Origin: an uncultured Caryophanales bacterium
Lineage (GTDB): Bacteria > Bacillota_I > Bacilli_A > RFN20 > CAG-826
DNA: 18,723 bases
Direction: 5' to 3'
Assembly: GCA_946183335.1 (NCBI GenBank)
Contig: CAMGZN010000009.1
Coordinates: 1 to 18,723, forward strand
Shown: positions 1 through 6,074 of the stretch, piece after piece
Layout of the letters: every line of letters starts with the position of its first letter
How positions within the stretch are numbered: the first letter of the stretch is position 1
Position numbers and translations under genes: made by a program
The notes under the pieces: generated by a model
Databases searched by the model: none
Told to the model about the DNA's origin: nothing
Seen by the model: only the letters and a program-made list of their open reading frames with translations

Positions 1-307
1 CTTCCAAACTATCTTCACTTATTTCTAATTTTTCGGCTTCTTCAATCGAAGAGAAGAAAACAACAAGACTTGGTTCAGCTTTTAAACGAGATAGATTAAA
101 AAAGACATCACTTATTACTTCTTCATTCTTTTTATATGTGGCATGAAAGCATACTTCATTTTTAGATACTTCAATATGATCAATGGTATATAGATAAAAC
201 TTTCTTTTATTATCGGATGGTGCACAATACACCTTCATACCTTCTTTCAAATTAATAGCTTTAATTGTCGCCATATATGATAGTTCGCAAATTTCATCTT
301 TTTTCAT
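1..307 (-). CDS. Hypothetical protein, C-terminus cut by the window edge
   Basis: The reading frame opens at an ATG whose last base is at 305 and stays open to base 1, giving 102 residues with no stop. The start is set by an AAAGGAAA ribosome site about 9 nt upstream, inside the 14-nt gap after the preceding gene, so the two are probably co-transcribed. The visible part starts MKKDEICELSYM, is charged and mixed alpha/beta in character, and shows no signal peptide, membrane segment or CxxC motif. I do not recognise a family. The coding call rests on the uninterrupted frame, the ribosome site and the operon-like spacing. Confidence 0.7.
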   Translation of the reverse strand, partial: MKKDEICELSYMATIKAINLKEGMKVYCAPSDNKRKFYLYTIDHIEVSKNEVCFHATYKKNEEVISDVFFNLSRLKAEPSLVVFFSSIEEAEKLEISEDSLE

Positions 308-321
308 TTTGTGTATTTCCT

Positions 322-861
322 TTATTCATTTGGGAGTGATCGAATAATAGTTTTTAATCGGCATTCTTTTCTTTTGCCTCTTCTCGATGTGTTTGTTCCT
401 TTGGAAAGCATCATATAAAGAGAATATTCATATGCGGTTCGATTTCTTTCTTTATGACCAACTTTCATCCAGTATTTGAAAATCTTCTCGTACATGACAT
501 AGTGGTCTGTAGCAAACGCGAATAGATGGAGCGCCAAGGAAGTGATGTTATATTGGAATTCAATCGTGAGATATGAGACAACCTTAACTAAGTCTTCAAA
601 TTCAGTGAAGTTAACATCATTCCCAAACGTGATATGCTCGATGATTTTCTTTACACATTTAAAGTTGAAGGCAATATGACCGTCTTCATATCTTTTGTAA
701 TACTTGAATTCTTTTCTTGAGTTCCAGCGAACGATCATGGAATCCAGTTCTTCTACGATTTTGTTTAAGTCTGGTTCATCAAGATATAAACCACATTTCT
801 CACAGAAGTGGGATGACCATCCTTCAATAACATTTCTTTTGTTGCAGATTTGACATTTCAT
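322..861 (-). CDS. Small zinc-ribbon protein of unknown function
   Basis: This 179-residue protein opens with a four-cysteine zinc ribbon: C3-x2-C6 and C20-x2-C23 within the first 25 residues. The remainder is predicted mostly helical, with aromatic and basic residues, and ends in a Lys/Arg-rich tail (residues about 155-175). There is no signal peptide or clear membrane segment, so it is probably cytosolic. A GGAGGG ribosome site lies about 7 nt before the ATG. It sits 14 nt before the partial gene to its left and is separated from the upstream lipoprotein gene by a terminator, so it starts its own unit. Zinc ribbons bind protein or nucleic acid; which applies here cannot be told. Family unknown. 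Confidence 0.8.
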   Translation of the reverse strand: MKCQICNKRNVIEGWSSHFCEKCGLYLDEPDLNKIVEELDSMIVRWNSRKEFKYYKRYEDGHIAFNFKCVKKIIEHITFGNDVNFTEFEDLVKVVSYLTIEFQYNITSLALHLFAFATDHYVMYEKIFKYWMKVGHKERNRTAYEYSLYMMLSKGTNTSRRGKRKECRLKTIIRSLPNE

Positions 862-895
862 TTTCTTTCCCTCCGCAACTATATGATAGAAGATG

Positions 896-919
896 TAATG
901 TCCTTTTTTACGTACATTA
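896..919. promoter_or_regulatory. Short inverted repeat in the leader of the zinc-ribbon gene
   Basis: TAATGT and ACATTA form a perfect 6-bp inverted repeat around 12 nt, about 35-58 nt upstream of the start at 861. It could be an operator or a leader hairpin. I could not place a convincing -35/-10 pair around it, so this is weak. Confidence 0.25.
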
Positions 920-937
920 GAAAACTTTTTATAGATG

Positions 938-986
938 AAAAAACCAGTATACCTGGCTTATTTAGCCAAGAATTGTTGGCTTTTTT
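938..986 (-). terminator. Intrinsic terminator after the 542-residue lipoprotein gene (family copy A)
   Basis: Read on the minus strand, the lipoprotein stop is followed by an A-rich stretch, a hairpin AGCCAA/TTGGCT, a second hairpin CCAG-(5)-CTGG and a run of six T (plus-strand A tract 938-943). The outer A tract plus CCA can also pair with TGG plus the T tract, which gives the nested shape seen in the other copies. It shares the core CAATTCTTGG with the element at 15279-15328, but in the opposite orientation. The AGCCAA/TTGGCT hairpin also has a T run on the plus strand, so it could work in both directions. Confidence 0.65.
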
Positions 987-994
987 GTTATTTA

Positions 995-2623
995 TTAGTC
1001 TGCTATGTTGCTTTTGTTTGTGACTGCCGTATATGATTTAGACCAGTCAAAATCAATATCAACTTGAAGCCGATATTTAACTTCATCTCCACTGTCGGTT
1101 TCGGTATAGAAACCTTTCAAATCGAGATCTAATGATAGAAGCTTGTTGTCTTTAATGGTAAGAGTGAATAAACCTTTCTTAGCAGAGAAATCGGAATCAA
1201 TCTTATAAATGTCAAAGATAGTTACACGTTTAAAGTCGATTCTGAAGTATGAGTTGAACTCTTGTAAGAATGATTTAATTGAGTTTGTTGATAATCCAAA
1301 CTTATAAACATCGTTCTCTTGATTATCTTTGGATTTACGAAGAGCAATAATTTTGCCAAATTCAAAGTTTGATTTCTTTGGAAGCATATAGAAGTTATCG
1401 ATTGCTTCTTTGTTATAACTGGTTAATTCAGTATATTTTTTAAATCCAATCTTTGGATCTTCAACATCATAGACCGTATCTGCACCGTCATTAATCTTGG
1501 CACGATATGAATTGTAGTCCTTAACTAGATCTCCTAATTGATCATTATTCTTGTAGTCACTATCAACCTCAAGACGGTTATTAAAATAAACTTTATCACC
1601 TACAACTTGACGTTTTGCATAACCTTGAGTTCTTGAGTCAACAGCTAATCCCATTGGGTTTCCTTTGGAAACACCATGATCAACTTTTGTTTTAACATCA
1701 TAGTCATAGTAGGATGTAGACGCCCCAACAGTATTGTCATAGGCTGTTTTTACTTCATTTAAAGCATTATTAACAGCAGTTTCGCCTGTAATGGTATTTG
1801 TGAATGTTGGAACAACAATATTCACATCACTGTATTTAGTGAATGTTTGATTTAGTTCAAATCCAACATCAAAGGTATCTTTAACAGAAATAGCTGCATC
1901 AAAGTGGAATGTTTGCAAGTGAGCATTATCACTTGTTAATGTTGCCCAAGTGTTAACACTTAGACCAACATCCCATTGATTTTGAGTGATTGAATTTAAT
2001 GCTTTAAGGATGATGTTGCTATCAATGTAATTTAAAACACTAAGGATTGATTCTTTAGAGAAGTTTGGTTTAATAGAAAGCTCATATTTATTGTTCTTAA
2101 ATTCAGCCTTTAATAAACCGTTGTTATCAAGAGTCTTTAGAATTCTTCCAAAGTTATGAGAATCAAGATCTTGCCACGATTCAACATTTTCATGATTAAT
2201 CACAGAGAAGTCTTTATCCTCATCAGCAGAAATCTTGATTAGGTCATTACCTTCATTATAAATATGAGTAGTACTATCGATAACTAATAGACCAGAAATA
2301 TTTCTTTCTTGATAGAAGTTTGTTCCAGTAGCATTTTCGTTTACTTGTGTCTTTCCACTATAAGTTGCAGGAGTAAAATTGACTGCACCTTTAAACTTAA
2401 TCTTCGCGTTTAATTCAAAAGTATATTCATATTGATTACTATCAACTGTTTGAGTTTTGGCTTGTGCAAATCTTTCTTTGTAGTTAACTGGAGTAGGTGA
2501 AGATGTTGGAGCACCAGATGTGTTTCCATTATTAGATGTGTTTCCATTATCTCCAGATTCTCCACTACAGCCAGCCAATAAGCCAACAACAGCTAAAGGA
2601 ATAATTAACCAAGTCTTTTTCAT
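995..2623 (-). CDS. Surface lipoprotein of unknown function
   Basis: This 542-residue protein is predicted to be an exported lipoprotein. It has a Lys-rich start, a hydrophobic core and the lipobox LLAGC with the lipidated cysteine at position 19, followed by a Ser/Thr/Asn/Gly/Pro linker (about residues 20-47). The rest is rich in beta-forming and polar residues, with no cysteine pairs or catalytic motif that I recognise. It appears to hold two similar halves, each starting near a Y-x-Y segment (about residues 65 and 300); this was judged by eye. The ribosome site AGGAGGT overlaps the TAG stop of the XRE regulator gene 12 nt upstream, so the two are translated from one message and may be functionally linked. 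Confidence 0.85.
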   Translation of the reverse strand: MKKTWLIIPLAVVGLLAGCSGESGDNGNTSNNGNTSGAPTSSPTPVNYKERFAQAKTQTVDSNQYEYTFELNAKIKFKGAVNFTPATYSGKTQVNENATGTNFYQERNISGLLVIDSTTHIYNEGNDLIKISADEDKDFSVINHENVESWQDLDSHNFGRILKTLDNNGLLKAEFKNNKYELSIKPNFSKESILSVLNYIDSNIILKALNSITQNQWDVGLSVNTWATLTSDNAHLQTFHFDAAISVKDTFDVGFELNQTFTKYSDVNIVVPTFTNTITGETAVNNALNEVKTAYDNTVGASTSYYDYDVKTKVDHGVSKGNPMGLAVDSRTQGYAKRQVVGDKVYFNNRLEVDSDYKNNDQLGDLVKDYNSYRAKINDGADTVYDVEDPKIGFKKYTELTSYNKEAIDNFYMLPKKSNFEFGKIIALRKSKDNQENDVYKFGLSTNSIKSFLQEFNSYFRIDFKRVTIFDIYKIDSDFSAKKGLFTLTIKDNKLLSLDLDLKGFYTETDSGDEVKYRLQVDIDFDWSKSYTAVTNKSNIAD

Positions 2624-2635
2624 TCTAAATACCTC

Positions 2636-3511
2636 CTAAAGTGCATCAATATATCCATTTCGTTCATTATGGATACAAATGAATGGGAATGAAATTGCTG
2701 CTAATGCAGCAGATAAAGCAACAGCTAATGCAAGTACAAAGACACCAAATAGGAATCCAATAATTGCAAATAATATCTTCATAACAATTAACCAGGCAAA
2801 TCCACCTAGATCAAAGGAGAAGATTAGACCTGGGAAGTGAATTGACCATGTAGCAACATGAACAAACACATCAAGAATATAAGAACCAGCGATAATACAA
2901 TAGACAGCTGCGAAGATGCCATAGCCAATCGCAAGTGATCCAAAGATAGATGAGACCACCGCCACATCATTTGTAAGCATCGCGATTAATGAAATAGCTA
3001 AAGCAACAATTCCACCTGCAATGGCCCAACCAAATGATTTCTTACGTGCCCGATTCGCTTTGTAACGATGTGTTTGCTCTGCAGAAATCTTATTTTCCAC
3101 CATCTTTTGATCAAAACATTTCTTGTGGTAGAAAACCTCTTTATATGTTGTATATGTGTGTCTTCCACTTCGGTGATGTTGTGCAACACGATCAACATAG
3201 ACATCGCCTTCTGGAATATCTTTGTGACACTTTTCACAAATATGTCCACTCATCTTTACTGCTGGTGCGGATGGTGCTTCTTTTGCTTCTGGTTCTTCTT
3301 CCTTTATCTCCGCATCGCTTTCATCAATGAGATAGTCAACCGAACAACCATAAAACTTTGCCAATTCTTTCAATGTAGCGATATCAGGTTCGTTTTCATC
3401 ATTCTCCCATTTTGAAACAGTTTGAAAAGAGACGTGTAATTCGTCCGCGAGATCTTTTTGAGTAGATCCTTTATCCGTGCGTAACTTCTTTAATTTTTGA
3501 CCAATTGTCAT
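2636..3511 (-). CDS. Membrane-anchored XRE-type regulator with a zinc-binding module
   Basis: This protein is 291 residues from the chosen start. Residues about 3-62 are a clear XRE/Cro helix-turn-helix (motif TQKDLADELHVSFQTVSKWE). An acidic Glu/Ala/Pro linker follows to about 87, then a metal-binding module with C92-x2-C95 and H129-x2-C132, then a basic stretch and about four hydrophobic segments (about 160-182, 186-210, 233-258 and 258-283). DNA binding should therefore occur at the inner membrane face. A longer frame starts at 3544, but its first codons lie inside the inverted repeat and lack a ribosome site; the start at 3511 has AGGAGG 9 nt upstream. It is co-transcribed with the lipoprotein gene downstream. 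It may control its own unit through the inverted repeat (inference). Confidence 0.85.
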   Translation of the reverse strand: MTIGQKLKKLRTDKGSTQKDLADELHVSFQTVSKWENDENEPDIATLKELAKFYGCSVDYLIDESDAEIKEEEPEAKEAPSAPAVKMSGHICEKCHKDIPEGDVYVDRVAQHHRSGRHTYTTYKEVFYHKKCFDQKMVENKISAEQTHRYKANRARKKSFGWAIAGGIVALAISLIAMLTNDVAVVSSIFGSLAIGYGIFAAVYCIIAGSYILDVFVHVATWSIHFPGLIFSFDLGGFAWLIVMKILFAIIGFLFGVFVLALAVALSAALAAISFPFICIHNERNGYIDAL

Positions 3512-3520
3512 GAACGGATA

Positions 3521-3526
3521 CCTCCT
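3521..3526 (-). promoter_or_regulatory. Ribosome site that fixes the start of the XRE regulator
   Basis: AGGAGG lies 9 nt before the ATG at 3511. It rules out the longer frame from 3544, whose start lies inside the inverted repeat at 3534-3608. Confidence 0.8.
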
Positions 3527-3533
3527 ATCGCTT

Positions 3534-3608
3534 AACATATTCACTTTTTTAGGGAATTAGGTAAATAACTGATAACGGGAATGGGCTCCCTAAAAAAGCG
3601 AATATGTT
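3534..3608. repeat. Near-perfect 22-bp inverted repeat upstream of the XRE regulator
   Basis: The arms at 3534-3555 and 3587-3608 match at 21 of 22 positions (the mismatch is A versus G at the tenth base of each arm, reading inward) around a 31-nt centre. Each arm ends inward with TTTTTTAGGGA. The repeat stops just before the ribosome site of the XRE gene, so it lies in its promoter or 5' leader. It could be a pair of operator sites for the regulator, a large RNA hairpin controlling its expression, or the remains of a miniature mobile element. No T run follows it on the minus strand, so it is not a simple terminator for the gene at 3725-4099. Confidence 0.85.
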
Positions 3609-3724
3609 TCTTTACGATATTAAAACTTAAGACTCTTATACATTACTACTTATTAGTAGATGATGACAATAATCAAAATAATTCTGTTACAAAAAAACAA
3701 GCAAATCTCAGATATCTCTAAATT

Positions 3725-4099
3725 TCAAACAATAATCGGAAGTACTACAGCAAAGATAATAATCAGATGAATGATAAAACCTATCGCGGTTCCTTTATAT
3801 AAGTAGTCTCGACCAGTAAAATAGGCATAAAGAAGTCCAAAAAGGCCAAAGAAGACTCCGAGAACTATACCTCCTAAGTCAACTGGGTTACTTGTTTGAT
3901 ATTCTGATGAATCATATTCTTCATCGTCATCATCGTAATCTTCATCTATTTCGTCATCATAGTCTTCATCAATATCGTCATCAGGAATTACTCGTATATC
4001 TTCGATTTGATTGACTGATGGACGATATCCGCAATGAGGACAAAATTCAGCTTTACTGGAGATCATCTTTCCACATTCAGGACATCTAATTAACGACAT
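3725..4099 (-). CDS. Small zinc-ribbon membrane protein with an acidic linker
   Basis: This 124-residue protein has three parts. An N-terminal zinc ribbon carries C6-x2-C9 and C21-x2-C24. A highly acidic linker (about residues 35-65) contains a repeated D-E-D-Y-D-D motif, which also shows as a short tandem DNA repeat. Two hydrophobic helices (about 73-93 and 101-124) make up the C-terminus. The expected topology places the ribbon and linker on one side with a hairpin in the membrane. The ribosome site AAGAGGT is about 7 nt before the ATG. The stop is TGA, which supports the standard code. Zinc-ribbon plus helix proteins of this layout are common, poorly characterised proteins of low-GC Gram-positives. 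No clear terminator follows, so transcription may run on into the XRE unit. Function unknown. Confidence 0.85.
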   Translation of the reverse strand: MSLIRCPECGKMISSKAEFCPHCGYRPSVNQIEDIRVIPDDDIDEDYDDEIDEDYDDDDEEYDSSEYQTSNPVDLGGIVLGVFFGLFGLLYAYFTGRDYLYKGTAIGFIIHLIIIFAVVLPIIV

Positions 4100-4115
4100 A
4101 ATATACCTCTTACAA

Positions 4116-4138
4116 TTAAAAATTTAACCGATTTTTAA
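4116..4138. promoter_or_regulatory. AT-rich hairpin in the leader of the 124-residue protein gene
   Basis: TTAAAAAT and ATTTTTAA form a perfect 8-bp stem with a 7-nt loop, just upstream of the AAGAGGT ribosome site. It is possibly a leader hairpin or operator. It is weak evidence because the base composition favours such matches. Confidence 0.3.
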
Positions 4139-4343
4139 ATTCGGATCGATTTAGTACCAAATTCCATCAAGGAATGATTCGACATCTTTAGTTTACTAAG
4201 ATAAAAAAGAATCAACAAGACTTCTATTCTTATTTTTTATTATTCAATGAACAAATTCAAAATAGTTGCCAACACAGGTTGAAACCGAATTAACAAAAAG
4301 GAATATTGAAACAAGTTTTTAAGAATTAAATATTTTTCGAGAT

Positions 4344-4396
4344 AAAAAAATCACCAGCAATTCTCGAATATATTGAAGATTTGCTAATGATTTTTT
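4344..4396 (-). terminator. Intrinsic terminator of the five-gene unit (family copy B)
   Basis: It lies about 16 nt beyond the stop at 4412. An outer stem pairs AAAAAATCA and AGCAA (plus strand 4345-4360) with TTGCT and TGATTTTTT (4381-4396), with a CC/AA mismatch between the two blocks. On the minus strand a run of T follows. An overlapping alternative pairing exists between TTCGAGA (4336-4342) and TCTCGAA (4362-4368). The core CACCAGCAATTC is identical to copy C at 10970-11024. Confidence 0.75.
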
Positions 4397-4411
4397 ATTT
4401 TACTGTTTTAC

Positions 4412-6058
4412 TTATTTATAACAGATGGTGGATCCGTTATTATCGCGAATAGTAATAGAGGTGTTGTTTGTTAAATTGGAAAAATTCGATGTGGATGAAG
4501 ACGTCCAAGTGACACCGGAATAAATGGTATTATTCGCGAACAAATAATAGGTGTAACCATAACTTGCTCCTTGGACATATACAAGAATAACGTCACTGTT
4601 AGAAGAGAAGCCGTTTGTATACGACCATTGACCAGTACTACTACCGTATCGAACGTATCTAATTGTTGATGCGGAATTGATAATGCTTTCTTTAAACATA
4701 ATATAGGTATCCGTTCCCATATATGTGTTGCTTGTACTATAAGGTGTCCAAGCTGCATATTGGTTTGAGTCAACAATCAACATCGAACCATTTGAAAGTG
4801 TATAGCCACCACCACTTCTTGAAGAATAAGTACCACTGGATTTAAAATTCGATGAATATGTTCCCGACGAATTTAAATTAATGTAATTACTAAAATTCGA
4901 TGGTGAAATTGAACCATAGTAATCGCTATACAAATTATATCCATAGAATGATGCGCTTATGTCAGACTGGGATGGTGAAGTAGAAGAAGTATACGGATAT
5001 TGGGATGTTGAAGAGGAACTAGTCCAATGGGCATATAAAGTTGCGCTATAATATTTGTCCCATTTTTTTACAGCATAACCAGAGGAATTGTAGTATTGAG
5101 TTCCTCCATACATGGAGTCGTAGAATCCACTGAATGTATAACCATAACGAGTTGGAAGATCATAATAATCAATATTTGATGGATAATCACCATAGAAACC
5201 ATATTTTGTATATGAATAACTACTGCTTCCACCATTCATATTGAAGCTAATTTGATAGCCTTCTTTCCAATTAGCATACAAGGAAGCACTTGTTACACAT
5301 TGATCCCAAGATCTAACACAATTGCCATCTTGATCAAAGTACTTCGTGCCTCCTCCGTTAAGACCGGAATAATATCCGTCAAACTTATACTGACCATAAT
5401 AGTCATAATTATATCTAGATGGAATGCTTACACTTGGCATGTACGCACCATAATAGACAGTAAATGAGGAGTAGTATGTTCCTTCGGAATATAAATAAAC
5501 TCTTGTTGAAGAGCATGTTCCACCGTTATTAGCGGCGTTCTTAGACGATCCTGACGTACCGACAACAATACCAGTAACAGTACCTCCAACAACGAGGGCA
5601 CCAACACCGACGAGTAAGAGGATCAAACCTTTCTTACTTAATTTCTTACGTGGTCCCTTTGAAGAGCCTCCAGAAGCGGCACTAGCTGTAGCAGCTCCAG
5701 CAGCAGCACCTGCAGCTGTAGCTATGCTACCACCTGATGTTGGGCCAGAAACACTGTAGGAACTTGAATCAACAATACTAACGATACCGTTACCACCATT
5801 AAGATAGTTATCAAAATAAGCTTTGATGCGGTTTTCGTAGATCCCTTTTTCCTTTAAAGAAGCAGTGGCTAAGAAGGTCACAATTAATTCTTTGAGTTCG
5901 TGATCTGGACATGTTGGACGGCTTCGAAAGTCATTCGTGACTTCACGAAGGCGTTCTAATTCTTTGTTGCTGCTAATTTCTGGTTGAAGACGTTCACCAC
6001 AATACGGGCAAATGGTTTCAATACCGATACTAGCACCACATTTTGGACAGTAACCCAT
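4412..6058 (-). CDS. Zinc-ribbon, single-helix protein with InlB/Listeria-Bacteroides repeats
   Basis: This protein is 548 residues from the chosen start. A zinc ribbon (C4, C7, C17, C20) is followed by a helical stretch to about residue 90, an Ala/Gly/Ser-rich linker (105-137), one membrane helix (about 143-166), two InlB-B/Listeria-Bacteroides-type repeats (about 186-265 and 268-346; each has an FDGYY- or FSGFY-like motif, a GG-x-x-Y segment and LYAxW near its end), and a long Ser/Tyr/Asn-rich tail. The predicted topology has the zinc ribbon inside and the repeats outside, with no cleavable signal. The start at 6058 is chosen because AAGGAGGG lies just upstream and overlaps the TAA stop of the preceding gene; the longer frame from 6103 overlaps that gene. 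This is the last gene of the unit, before terminator B. Surface adhesion or cell-wall contact is the usual role of such repeats. Confidence 0.85.
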   Translation of the reverse strand: MGYCPKCGASIGIETICPYCGERLQPEISSNKELERLREVTNDFRSRPTCPDHELKELIVTFLATASLKEKGIYENRIKAYFDNYLNGGNGIVSIVDSSSYSVSGPTSGGSIATAAGAAAGAATASAASGGSSKGPRKKLSKKGLILLLVGVGALVVGGTVTGIVVGTSGSSKNAANNGGTCSSTRVYLYSEGTYYSSFTVYYGAYMPSVSIPSRYNYDYYGQYKFDGYYSGLNGGGTKYFDQDGNCVRSWDQCVTSASLYANWKEGYQISFNMNGGSSSYSYTKYGFYGDYPSNIDYYDLPTRYGYTFSGFYDSMYGGTQYYNSSGYAVKKWDKYYSATLYAHWTSSSSTSQYPYTSSTSPSQSDISASFYGYNLYSDYYGSISPSNFSNYINLNSSGTYSSNFKSSGTYSSRSGGGYTLSNGSMLIVDSNQYAAWTPYSTSNTYMGTDTYIMFKESIINSASTIRYVRYGSSTGQWSYTNGFSSNSDVILVYVQGASYGYTYYLFANNTIYSGVTWTSSSTSNFSNLTNNTSITIRDNNGSTICYK

Positions 6059-6066
6059 TTTCGTTT

Positions 6067-6074
6067 CCCTCCTT
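6067..6074 (-). promoter_or_regulatory. Ribosome site overlapping the upstream stop codon
   Basis: AAGGAGGG sets the start of the InlB-repeat protein at 6058 and overlaps the TAA stop of the propeller gene (6073-6075). This is the arrangement expected for coupled translation. Confidence 0.75.

Larger units (their letters stand above)
4100..4411. other. Intergenic stretch without a gene
   Basis: This 312-bp AT-rich gap holds the hairpin near 4116-4138 and the terminator at 4344-4396 that closes the five-gene unit to its right. Between them I see no open frame with a ribosome site and no RNA gene. The promoter of the 124-residue protein gene must lie here, but no -35/-10 pair stood out. Confidence 0.6.

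Noticed and set aside
3034..3415. Two overlapping plus-strand open frames of 98 and 115 residues
   Set aside because: They lie opposite the XRE regulator, lack ribosome sites and have compositions typical of antisense shadows (Cys/Phe/Leu-rich).
3512..3544. N-terminal extension of the XRE regulator
   Set aside because: It starts inside the inverted repeat without a ribosome site, while the ATG at 3511 has AGGAGG at a good distance.
3534..3608. Invertible promoter between inverted repeats
   Set aside because: Only 31 nt lie between the arms, too short for the usual invertible segments, no clear promoter is seen in the centre, and no invertase gene is nearby.
3905..3985. Short tandem DNA repeat (TCATC-like units) as a CRISPR or minisatellite
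   Set aside because: It is explained by the Asp/Glu-rich linker codons of the 124-residue protein; there are no spacers and no fixed repeat length.
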